From contig OY829539.1 of assembly GCA_963691705.1 (NCBI GenBank), positions 11,906,501 to 11,970,500 of the forward strand: 64,000 bases of DNA, read 5' to 3'. The notes below the pieces were generated by a model. It did no database searches. It worked only from the letters and a program-made list of their open reading frames with translations, and was not told the origin of the DNA. A program made the position numbers and the translations under genes. Shown piece after piece: positions 10,934 through 20,390 of the stretch. Position 1 is the first letter of the stretch. Each line of letters begins with the position of its first letter. The DNA is from Viola odorata. Its lineage: Eukaryota; Streptophyta; Magnoliopsida; Malpighiales; Violaceae.

Positions 10934-12714
10934 TGTTCTTTTCAATATTTCTTTTTTGTTAAATTCAACATCTTGGGATACTTTTTCCCTATGAATTTAC
11001 TATTTTAATTGTCTCTTCATTTCAGGAACAACGAGACTTGTAAACTTGGGGGAAAGCAAGTGAAGTGACGACCAAAAGAAGGTGTCAAAAAATGTCCAAG
11101 CTCATTTTTCAGGGAAGTTGTCCTTTTATATTTTCACAATTTTCGTTTCCGCAATTTTCGTTTTAGCAATTTACATTTTTTGCAATTTACATTTCCACGA
11201 TTTTTAAATTCCCACGATTTATGTTGTTGCAAGAATGTGTGCGTTAGGTCTGCTAAAATTCTTAGTTTTTGCAAAAAAAACACAACAAAAAATAAAATAA
11301 CTAAAATAAATATGTATCACTAAGGCTCCAAAAATCCCATGTTCTTAAAATCAAGCATGCTCATCATTTTATCACGTCACGGATAACGTTAGCGTTCTTT
11401 AGAATTTATATAAACATGCATGATCTTGTCTGTTAACTCTTATATCCATGGCATGTTTAGACGTAAGCAATCACAAACATATCCTTGTGAGTATTTTGGG
11501 CCTTCACGCCTTGTTTCTTTCATGAGTGTAAATGCTAAACTAGGTGCTAGTTAGATTTGCATAATATCCAGGGTACATGAACTATCAGAGATGGGATGGT
11601 GGTAAGATGACATTGGACTTTGCTTTTGCTCTTCTTCCACATTTTCATTTTTAACCTTTTTACCCTCAAAACACATATTTTGTACACCATGTACAACTCT
11701 ACCAAACACCCAAAAGCCTTTTTGACCAAGTGAGTCGAGTGCTCGACTGGGACCGCTAAATTGGAGTTACACGTCAAGCAAGGGAATGACAAGGGAGCCC
11801 TCAGAGGATCGCTGACAAATCAACGTCAGAAGAAGGCCAAATAAAACAAGACTTGGAGGCCTCTGCCAAAGACAGAGAGGATGACAGACCAAACAAAAAG
11901 TTATACTTGAGGTGCCTATTAAAAAAAAAAGAGAGAAAAAAAATTTTAAAAAATGATGATAAAAAAAAATCAATCAAAAAAAAAACACACAAAACACACA
12001 AAAAAACAAATCAAAAAGTGTTCAAAGAACACAATCAACAAAACAACAACAGAAGTAAACACAAAAGAGGAGGTCAAACATCAAATTGATCTCAAAAAGG
12101 AAAAATCATTTCCTACGAAGATTCAAGGATTTGGGCATGATGCCCTCAAAACAAACCAGAAGGATCATCTACAGCAAAGATTCAAGAATTTGTGCACTTT
12201 GCTTTCACCACAATCAAATCGTCAAGCATCGTTCACCATAATTTGTCCTCATCGCAATCAGTCGTCGAGCACAAAACTCATTAAAACCTTTTCGCCAAAA
12301 AAAACACAACCCTTTCTTCTACAAATTCCTCCTTTCTTCCTCTCTCGCAAAGTCCTTTCGATTATTAATAGACCCATGCATGTGCATCTTCATTTGAAGT
12401 CTATTCACTAGGATTGACATTGCAAATTTAACTTTTGTGCTATGTTTATTGCATTTTTAGGAGTGTAAACACATAGCCTTGTTTTTTGAGTGTGAGCGCA
12501 AACACTAATATCTGGTGAGGATTGCTTACGTTTACATGTCATGGGAAAGTCTTGTCATTGAGGTCGTTATTTCCTGAACAAGACGCAGATGTTATCTAGA
12601 CTTGAATCAAATCATGTTTATATAACAAAACAACTAAACGAACATTTTTTCCAAAAAAAAAAATGCTCGAATTTTCTCTTAAAACAAAAAGGTCATTTTT
12701 CGTCATAACAAAAT

Positions 12715-12728
12715 GCTTGGGGGCAAGC
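12715..12728 (+). other. Hairpin GCTTG-GGGG-CAAGC
   Basis: Followed by TTTAAATGTAGGAATATTTGAT. The same hairpin plus a related purine tract lies immediately before the LTR of element D (55362-55398), so a similar 3'-end module may be shared. Confidence 0.6.
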
Positions 12729-12997
12729 CGAGGTTTAAATGTAGGAATATTTGATATTTCTCACATTATCAATTGCTCTCTCCTTTTTCTATCTGTTGCT
12801 ACTTTGTGTTTTCTTCCTTCATATTTACAGGATACAGATACGCTTTGATGGAACCACACCAACATTGGGTCTTCGATCACAACATCGTTGTAATACCCTC
12901 GTCTTGGATTTTCATCAAAATCCAATCAACATCGAATGGAGTACGTTACCACTCCCCAATTAATTTCGTGCGGCGATCCATTTCCCCTACCATCATC

Positions 12998-13375
12998 AAC
13001 CTCCGACAATTGCAGTATCCCCGCTCGGATCTCTTATCTTCATCAACCTCCGACAATGGCGGTATCCCCGCTCGGATCTCTTATCTTCATCAACCTCCGA
13101 CAATTGCGGTATCCCCGCTCGGATCTCTTATCTTCATCGACCTCCGACAATTGCGGTATCCCCGCTCGGATCTCTTATCTTCATCGATCTCCGACAATTG
13201 CGGTATCCCCGCGCGGATCTCATCTCTTCCTCAACTTCCAACAATTGCGGTATCCCCGCTCGGATCTCATCTCTTCATCGACTTCCAACAATTGCGGTAT
13301 CCCCGCTCGGATCTCATCTCTACATCAAAACGTCCAAATTTTGCGGTATCCCCGCTCAGATCTCTTCTCTTCATC
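12998..13375 (+). repeat. 47-bp tandem repeat array in the A 3' UTR
   Basis: About eight units carrying TATCCCCGCTCGGATCTC and TTCATCAACCTCCGACAA, period 47-48 bp (starts near 13016, 13063, 13110 and so on). Overlapping open frames in all three registers reflect the repeat and are not genes. Confidence 0.9.
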
Positions 13376-13805
13376 AAACATCCTCACTATCAGAGACAAC
13401 CAATATCAATATCAGAGATCATCAACATCCTCATTATCAGAGGAGATCATCAACATCCTCACTATCAGAGAAGACCAGATCAACTTTCCTCATATCAGAA
13501 GAGATCATCAACATCCTCACTATCAGAGAAGACCAGATCAACTTTCCTCATTATCAGAAAAGAGAAGATCAATAACATCCTCACTATCAGAGAAGACCAG
13601 ATCAACTTTCCTCATTATCAGAGAAGAAAAGATCATCAGACATCCTCACTATCAGAGAAGACAATCTCCTCATTATCAGAGAAGATCATCAAACATCCTC
13701 ACTATCAAAGAAGACAACATCTCCTCATTATCAGAGAAGATCATCAAACATCCTCACTATCAGAGAAGATCATCAACGTCCTCACTATCAGAGACATTTC
13801 CCTCA
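13376..13805 (+). repeat. Short tandem array with CATCCTCACTATCAGAG units (element A 3' UTR)
   Basis: About 15-20 imperfect units of 20-30 bp with a TCACTATCAGAGAAGA or TCATTATCAGAGAAGA core. It follows the 47-bp array directly. Confidence 0.85.
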
Positions 13806-14019
13806 AAGGTACGTTACTATCAATCAATATCAAACTAAAGGTACGTCCTAATTCTCATTTACAATTCTACAATTTACATTTTTTCTCACTATCAGAGAAG
13901 TTGTCATTTATATTTCTGCATTTCTGCATTCTCCCTCAATAACTGAGTAGTCTGTATTCATTTTCCAGCAATTGGCATTATTTCTGAAGTTCCCAACGCA
14001 ATCCTCCATTTCTGTCTAA

Positions 14020-14675
14020 TTACTACTCCTCCTTGAGCGACTACTTTCCTGTCTTACTTTCCTGTCTATCTAAATACTCCTCCTTGAGCGACTACTTTCT
14101 TGTCTTACATTCCTGTCTATCTAAAATACTCCTCCTTGAGTGACTATTTTTCTGCATACTATATCTAAATACTCCTCCTTGAGCGACTACTTTCCTGTCT
14201 TACATTCCTGTCTATCTAAAATACTCCTCCTTGAGCGACTACTTTTCCGCATACTATATCTAAATACTCCTCCTTGAGCGACTACTTTCCTGTCTTACTT
14301 TCCTGTCTATCTAAAATACTCCTCCTTCAGCGACTACTTTTCCGCATACTATATCTAAATACTCCTCCTTGAGCAACTACTTTCCTGTCTTACTTTCCTG
14401 TCTATCAAAATACTCCTCCTTGAGCAACTACTTTCCTGTCTTACTTTCATGTCCATCTAAAATACTCCTCCTTGAGCGACTACTTTCCTGTCTTATATTC
14501 TTGTCTATCTAAAATACTCCTCCTTGAGCGACTACTTTTCCGCATACTATATCTAAATATTCCTCCTTGAGCGACTACTTTCCTGTCTTACTTTCATGTC
14601 TATCTAAAATACTCCTCCTTGAGCGACTACTTTTCCGCATGTCTACCTAAATATTCCTCCTTGAGCAAACCATGT
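14020..14675 (+). repeat. Tandem array with CTCCTCCTTGAGCGACT core (element A 3' UTR)
   Basis: Two unit types, one of ~52 bp (TTCCTGTCTTA... filler) and one of ~43 bp (TTTTCCGCATAC... filler), mostly alternate. All share CTCCTCCTTGAGCGACTACTT. The core resembles that of the B arrays (CTCCTCCTAGAGTGACATC). Confidence 0.9.
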
Positions 14676-14799
14676 CTTCACATAATTCTACATTTCTGCA
14701 TAATTATTACTTAAGTGACTATCTTTCAATTCATGCATGATTTCACATCTTAACCGATTATGATGTATTCAAAACATGGTAAGTATCTGGAGCAACCGT

Positions 14800-14844
14800 C
14801 TTTACTACACTGAATTTTTGATCAGACAGTAAAGAGGGGGCAAC
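14800..14844 (+). promoter_or_regulatory. Pre-PPT hairpin and polypurine tract of element A
   Basis: CTTTACT (14800-14806) pairs with AGTAAAG (14828-14834), and an inner stem CTGA/TCAG lies between. The PPT AAAGAGGGGG (14831-14840) plus CAAC directly precedes the LTR start TGTTGCTACCC at 14845. The PPT is the plus-strand primer in reverse transcription. Confidence 0.85.
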
Positions 14845-15569
14845 TGTTGCTACCCGATTTTTGACCACTTTTTTTCGTCACATTTACATAATTTTACGCT
14901 TATCACATTTAATAGCTCGTCTAGGTCAAATTTCTGTCGATTCTTGGTCCTAGGTTAGTTTGTTTAAAATTCTGTGTCATTTCATGTCCTTTTAGTTTTT
15001 CGTATTTTTAACTGTCTTTTTGTGAACTTCTTTCGGTCCCGAGTAAGTTTCCCGGGACCGAGGGTCGAACGCGTTATTTCTTTGTTTGATAATTATGTGT
15101 TATTTTTCTCTTTCACGCCACCGCGTTCAGTTTCATTCAATTTTTATCGTAAGGACATTTATTTTGCGCGCGAACGTTTTGACACTTCCGAAAGAGAAAA
15201 TAAATACGTTAAATCAACTTTCGTATTTCTTCACTGTATATTAGTTTTCTTGCCTTATTTTTCTACACATAGTTTTACCCTCGGCTCGGATTTATTTTCA
15301 CTTTCGTACAATTTTGCTCGTACCAAAATATCCCGTTCGTGCCCAAAAATAGGATAAATACCACATTAATGCACAATCAATGCAATCTCACCCTCCAGCT
15401 CAGTTCCACCTCAATTGGATCATCACCAAGTCCCATCCGATCAACCAAGGCCACAAGAAACCCCTCCCCTAGCTCACTATTCCGGCTAGAGCTCATCATC
15501 ACCCTTGGATATTTCTTCCCGACGATTCTCGGCCAAGGAAAGCAAACCGACTCCAATTTTATTTTCCTC

Positions 15570-15578
15570 TATAAATAG
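15570..15578 (+). promoter_or_regulatory. TATA box in the A LTR
   Basis: TATAAATAG, about 725 bp into the LTR, the expected place for the U3/R boundary. The related B LTR has TATAAATACC at 26897. Confidence 0.7.
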
Positions 15579-15948
15579 CAAGCAATTAGCATCAAATCAA
15601 GGGCACCAAATCTTCCTCTTAATCCCCATTTCTTGCACTACCTTCTTGGATAAAATCTCTCCTAGACATGTAAACTTCTCTCTCTAGTTTCTCTCTTTAA
15701 TTTTTGTTTTTTCTCTTAATGCATAATTTAAAGGCTTAAACATGCTTATAATGCTTTGATATCATGTTAAGTTCACTTCCCTTGCCTTAATTTAATTGGT
15801 TGTTGCCTTAGCTAATTAATTGCTCGAAAACTATTTAATTAGCATGCTTCTTTTTCTTTAAAATTGCTTGTTTTCCTCTTGTGTTTTCATTGCTGTTTTT
15901 GCATGATTGAGTCATTGGCATGTTGATTGATTTATTTGAGTAGTTGGT

Positions 15949-16118
15949 GTCGCCGGCCATGGTGGCCGGCGACGTTGAAGAAGAAAGGAAGAAGAAAGGG
16001 TTAGGCGGGAAAGAGAGGAGAGATGAAAGGTGGTGGGCTTCGGCCCACCTTTGTGTTTAAATTAAAATTTGGCCAAGCCCATTTTTTAATGCCCAAAAAT
16101 CCTACGTGGGGCCCACGT
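15949..16118 (+). repeat. GC-rich inverted repeats downstream of the A LTR TATA box
   Basis: Three perfect hairpins: 15949-15973 (10-bp stem GTCGCCGGCC, 5-base loop), 16032-16049 (GGTGGGC stem, TTCG loop) and 16104-16118 (ACGTGGG arms, 1-base centre). They sit in an otherwise AT-rich LTR, in what should be the transcribed leader. Confidence 0.8.
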
Positions 16119-17752
16119 ATTTTCATTGAAACATATGAATTGTTCGTACGATTTCGTAACCTCACATGAAATATTTAATTATGCCATGAACAAATTCTAT
16201 GCTAATATGATTTATATGCTAATTATGCCATGAACAATTTTCATACTAATATGCCATGAATAATTTGTATGCTTGTATGCCATGAGTAAAATGATTTGTT
16301 TACCATGATTTGGTTAATTAAATACTTGCATGATTTAATTGATTTATTTATGCCATGCTTTATTTATTTCTATGCTTGCATGATTTAAATGTGTTTGTGC
16401 CATGTGTTATTTAAATAAATATTTGCATGATTTAAATGTGTTTATGCCATGAGTAAAATGAGTTGTTTACCATGATTTGGTTAATTAAATACTTGCATGA
16501 TTTAATTGATTTATTTATGCCATGCTTTATTTATTTCTATGCTTGCATGATTTAAATGTGTTTGTGCCATGTGTTATTTAAATAAATGTTTGCATGATTT
16601 AAATGTATTTATGCCATATGTTATTTAAATAAATGTTTATATGATTTAAATGATGTGTTTATGCCATGTTTTATTCTAATTAATTGCTTGCATGCTATAA
16701 GTGATATGTTGAGTTTGTTTGTCATGTTTTATTAATTGCTTACATGTTATAAATAATTTGTCAAGTTGTTTGCCATGTGTATTTAATTAATTGTTTACTT
16801 ATCGTAAATTAAATAAGTGTTTGCATGTGCTTTTCTTATTTATTATTTTCGACAACGTTGCTAACACTTTCAATTTGTAAGGAAGATCAAGAGCACGCAT
16901 CGCAAGTACGCTTTCTAGTCCCTTTTATTTATTCAATGTTTTTTCCGCAAATATTGTTTGTATGTATGATATTTAAAAATGCTAAAAAATCATATCTGCT
17001 TGCATGTTAAAATCAACCCACATGTTTACGTGTTTATGTCACTTGCTTTTATACCATGAAATTAATTGCTTGCATTGATATATGAGCATGGTGGCTTCGA
17101 TCCCACACGGTTATTTGCATTTCATTAAACTTGTATTGTGCTAGTATTTAGCCATGATAGGATCACGTAGTAATTGGGTTAATCATGCTTGACCCGATGA
17201 TGAAAAAGGAGGAACGTCCACTCTAGCATAACGAACAAACTGTAACCCCGTCCTTCGTGTCCCGATCGGAAATAACATATCCCTACGAAAATGCTAAGAT
17301 GTAACGTCACCTTTGAGGGCCAAATCACGTCAAAAATGTTTAAATAATCGGAAAGTGTCCCAATTCGGTAAGCGGACACTGTTGACACGATTCAATCATT
17401 GGCCTATGTAAATGATTGGAAAGTGACTTGAGTTCGTGGGAAGAATTGGTTGACATGCTTCGATCATTAAACAAATCTTTGTATATCAAAATTATTTTCC
17501 AAACACCTTTCTACCGGTAACCTCTTAAGGATGTGACTTGGGTGCCTAACACCTTCCCAAGTCCATAATACGACCTCGAACCTTAGTTTTAGACCACATG
17601 TGCCTTAGTTTTTTTATTTATGCCATGACATTAGGTTCCCTAAACCTTAGAAAATTGGGTGGCGACTTCATTGCATTATGCGAAGCATCCATTTATGCTT
17701 AGCATCCGTCCCGAACCTTAAACTCATTTTCAACGAAAAATGGGGTGCGACA

Positions 17753-18440
17753 ACAGTGGATGATGAGAATCTTAGGCATTTCAGGAGGTGGGTGAAAATC
17801 TAGGTTTCCATTAACATGGAGCGACCTTTGGTTAGTGAGGTACGGATCCTTAATTCTTTGGGTAAAGAAGTTCTTATAAAAGTTTCATACGAACGGCTTC
17901 CCAATATTTGTAATTTTTGTGGTATTTTGGGACATATCCATCAAAATTGCAAGATTCGATTTATCACTGACCCCTCTTGGCAAGAAATCCCTACCTTTTG
18001 AGATGTTTTTTAAATTGGATTGTCAAGATAGCGAATCGGGTAATAAATTTAATAATGGAGTTTTTCGTTTAAATTTGAATTCTTGGATGTTGGTTATGAT
18101 TACTAGGGCCTGACATCTAAGAAGCCACATTTAAACGAACAACTCCATTATTAAATTTATTACCCGATTCGCTGCCTTGACGATCCAACTTAAAAGACAT
18201 CTCAAAAGGTAGGAATTTCTTGCCAAGGAGGTTAGTGATAAATCGAATCTTGCAATTTTGATAGACGTGTCGCAAAAATAGCAAATGTTGGGAAACCGTT
18301 CGTATGAAACTTTTATAAAGAGTTTTTTTACCCAAAGAATTAAGGATCCATACCTAGGTAGCCAAAGGTCGCTCCACGTTAATAGAAACCCGAATTTCCA
18401 CCCACAACCCGAAATGTCTAAGATCCTCATCATCCACTGT
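17753..18440. repeat. Inverted repeat of LINE-ORF1-like sequence
   Basis: The left arm, 17753-18090, starts acagtggatgatgag. The right arm, 18113-18440, ends ctcatcatccactgt. The spacer is 22 bp. The arms are alike along their length with scattered mismatches. The left arm encodes, on the plus strand, the same knuckle protein that the right arm encodes on the minus strand. Confidence 0.85.
17816..18001 (+). pseudogene. Zinc-knuckle fragment of a LINE ORF1-like protein (left arm)
   Basis: A 61-residue fragment with the KVSYERLPNIC context and a C-x2-C-x4-H-x4-C knuckle (CNFCGILGHIHQNC). Plant LINE ORF1 and DUF4283 proteins carry this knuckle after an RNA-binding region. It has no start context of its own and is cut by the A LTR at its left, so it is a fragment. 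Confidence 0.65.
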
Positions 18441-18790
18441 CATGAAAGTCCCAAGCTTGTTACCCATAATCTGAAGATTCTCCTTGGTGCGAAGGATTAG
18501 AGGAACATCATGAAGCTGGACTGAGAAGACAAACTGGATCAGCTCAATTTTTGAAATTGTTCATCCCCAGTCACTCTTTTGAGAACCACCAAATTCTTAT
18601 TCCAAAGTCAATGCGTACGATCAAGGACTCAGATCAAATCATCTTCCACTTCGAATCGAAACAGGAAGAGATTTGCCTCAATAGTCATAACCTGCAACTC
18701 ACCGACTGCGCACCATAGGACACGCATATGATTCATAAACTCCCCATAGGCACCCGAGTTGACCCCCCGACCCCCAAGCACTTTCCTGAG
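18113..18790 (-). pseudogene. DUF4283/zf-CCHC_4 (LINE ORF1-like) pseudogene
   Basis: Read leftward on the minus strand it gives the usual DUF4283 order: a LFLFRFEVEDDLIWVLDRTHWLW stretch in parts, then VVLKRV, LQLHDVPL and MGNKLG, then LWVEIRVSINVERPL and a degraded knuckle (KVSYERFPNICYFC) with the GHxxxxC part lost. Several stops and shifts break it. Such proteins are typically ORF1 of plant L1-like retrotransposons; a reverse transcriptase partner is not visible. The last ~330 bp form the right arm of the inverted repeat. Confidence 0.6.
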
Positions 18791-19548
18791 CAGAAAAAAA
18801 CTATTATGGTTAACCATATTTTCCAGCACTAGGCAGTCATTCCCACCTCAGTTCGATCCCACCCCACCCAAAAAACCTAATCTAAGAATCCTAGCAGGAT
18901 CACTCAACCTCTTTATGGAAATTCCTAGGTAATTATCTATTCTCTTTAGAAGGAAGCGAGTAAAAAACAAACATAGGAAAATTAAAAGAGTGGGAAATAG
19001 AGAAAAAAGAAGCAACCAAAATTTAAAGAAAAAATGAGTCTTGTGCATACTAATCAGCAAATGCACAATTATCCAATATCTTTGTTTGTTACCAAAGTCA
19101 GCGGAAGTAACCAATAATTAATAATCAAAATTTAAAAAAAAAACAAATCAGATCAGATAACAACAAAAAAAACTTCTTAAATACTTAGTACACTGAATTT
19201 CAAAATAAAATTAAAAAGAGGACTTACATGAAGCCACTGAATTGACAAGGAAGACCCCTGCCACCAAGGCTAAATAAACGAGATTAACACTCGTTGGGAG
19301 ATTTTTTTTTTTGGCTAACCATTTCCCATAGTCATTCATTCAAATAGTATTACAACCTAATAAGTGGAATAAATAGCAAAAATATATATAAAAAAAAAGA
19401 AGTAAAACTAAAAGATAAAAACTTAAATTTGAAACTTATTCAGATATTTCAAATTTTCAGATAAAATCAGATCGGATTTTGAAATTTATCGGATCTTCTA
19501 CCTCTATCTGAAGTTTCGTCCGACACAGTTCGGATTGAATCAAATGTA
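18791..19548. other. AT-rich gap; no gene seen
   Basis: Low-complexity AT-rich DNA. 19450-19600 carries repeated TCGGATT/TCAGATA words and the phrase CCGTGTTCACCCCTAA near 19579. The latter resembles the TAGGGGTG-type end of hAT-like transposons on the other strand, but I could not find a matching opposite end. Confidence 0.4.
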
Positions 19549-20229
19549 TTAGTTCGGATTCGGATTGGTCGGATTCTCCGATCCGTGTTCACCCCTAACT
19601 CTGTCACGTTTTCGCTCTATAAATTCTACCCACTTCCCATACCTTATCCTAACCTCCAACACAAAATCTAGCTCCACAACAACGGCTTCCCCTGGGCGCC
19701 CACCAACATGCCAACAAACTTTGCACCCAAATTTTACACCCAACAGCACATTCGGTTCCCCTCCATGCTTACTAGGTGCGACAACTTCTGTGGCTATCTT
19801 GAGGAGATCCTCTCTTCTATGGATGGTGGTGGCAGTGATGTTGCGGTATGCGAAGGGAATCTTCAAGTTAGGGTTTCTTGCTAAGAAGGTCACATCCCAA
19901 TTGGCTATGATGCAATCCTTTCCGGATGAGGAAAGGTTCGTGGCGTTGGCAGCTGAAATAGAATCCAATTTGAACTCTGGGTGTTTAATAGGTAAGAAAA
20001 TTAACAAGGCAGTAACCATGGCAATAACAGCTCCTGAAACAACAACCACCGTCAGCACGAAGCAAGCGTCAATCGAGCGATTTCTTATACTTGGAGGCCG
20101 ATTACGTTCCGGCACCGGCACCGGCACCGGCACGGAAGATTTAAAGAGTAACAGCAACGGAAAAAAAGAGAAGAAAAACACGAGAGGGGCAGCTACAGAG
20201 ATCATATAGTTTGAGTAGTTTATACACAT
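19549..20229 (-). CDS. NDR1/HIN1-like (LEA_2-type) protein, probably 3'-truncated
   Basis: A 226-residue frame. After a short hydrophobic N-terminus and a Val-Pro repeat comes a transmembrane segment (ACFVLTVVVVSGAVIAMVTALLIFLP), then HPEFKLDSIS and WDVTFLARNPN-type motifs of the LEA_2 domain in plant NHL proteins. These are membrane-anchored and many take part in defence or stress responses. The C-terminal part is shorter than usual, and the last ~15 residues (rich in Asn, Pro, Glu) read into TE-like TCGGATT repeats, so the end is probably replaced. Start is uncertain: the first 10 residues add a second hydrophobic block unusual for NHLs. It may be a pseudogene. Confidence 0.5.
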   Translation of the reverse strand: MCINYSNYMISVAAPLVFFFSFFPLLLLFKSSVPVPVPVPERNRPPSIRNRSIDACFVLTVVVVSGAVIAMVTALLIFLPIKHPEFKLDSISAANATNLSSSGKDCIIANWDVTFLARNPNLKIPFAYRNITATTIHRREDLLKIATEVVAPSKHGGEPNVLLGVKFGCKVCWHVGGRPGEAVVVELDFVLEVRIRYGKWVEFIERKRDRVRGEHGSENPTNPNPN

Positions 20230-20390
20230 CTAAACAGTAAATTCTTGAACAAGAATGTCTGATCAAACACCATGGCTACATACAAATGCAGAGCAAAGCA
20301 AAGCAAGACATACATTTAACAACAAGCACCTTCACACAATGTTCCAGCTCAGCTCATGAAAGATGAGTGATGCTCCACAACCGATACTTT
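20230..20390 (-). other. Interval between the NHL-like frame and the next gene
   Basis: Probably the 3' UTR of the upstream gene (stop at 20391) and any promoter of the NHL-like frame. Only 161 bp separate the two frames, and no clear TATA box is visible. Confidence 0.4.

Larger units (their letters stand above)
10221..12997 (+). other. Internal 3' region of element A (pol lost)
   Basis: No gene. 10221-10500 resembles the B region after gag (42690-42840), with the GGAACTTGCGTTCCCC word duplicated at 10330 and 10418. From about 10545 it matches B downstream of integrase (46495 onward), so pol is deleted between. 11440-11620 matches B 48290-48480 and 12370-12600 matches B 49480-49720. 11900-12080 is A-rich low complexity. 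The ATG-rich frames here are Lys runs and are not convincing. Confidence 0.65.
3156..17752 (+). mobile_element. Tat/Ogre-like LTR retrotransposon A, pol-deleted derivative
   Basis: Order: 5' LTR (head displaced by Z), Arg-type PBS, leader, ORF1, tandem array, gag remnants, long 3' UTR with three arrays, PPT, and a full 3' LTR. Element B (29-52 kb) is a related full-layout comparator. Alignment by eye shows A jumps from the gag zinc-knuckle region to the equivalent of 42680, then from about 10500 to the equivalent of 46490, so RT, both RNase H domains and integrase are gone. The gag capsid core is also missing. Sequence after the 3' LTR begins acagt, a candidate target duplication; its partner is beyond Z. 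It could only have moved with proteins supplied by a related element. Confidence 0.8.
14845..17752 (+). repeat. 3' LTR of element A (2908 bp)
   Basis: Begins TGTTGCTACCCG after the PPT and ends GGTGCGACA, the same end as the 5' LTR before the PBS. It contains a TATA box, a palindrome-rich block and AT-rich GCATGATTTAAATG-type repeats at 16190-16700. Confidence 0.9.

Noticed and set aside
12773..13942. Long overlapping open frames (up to 389 codons) in the A 3' UTR
   Set aside because: They follow the 47-bp and ~24-bp repeats in all three frames and encode only repeat peptides; no conserved start or homolog pattern.
19565..20209. Plus-strand 214-codon frame opposite the NHL-like gene
   Set aside because: Antisense shadow; only the minus strand shows a membrane segment and LEA_2-like motifs.
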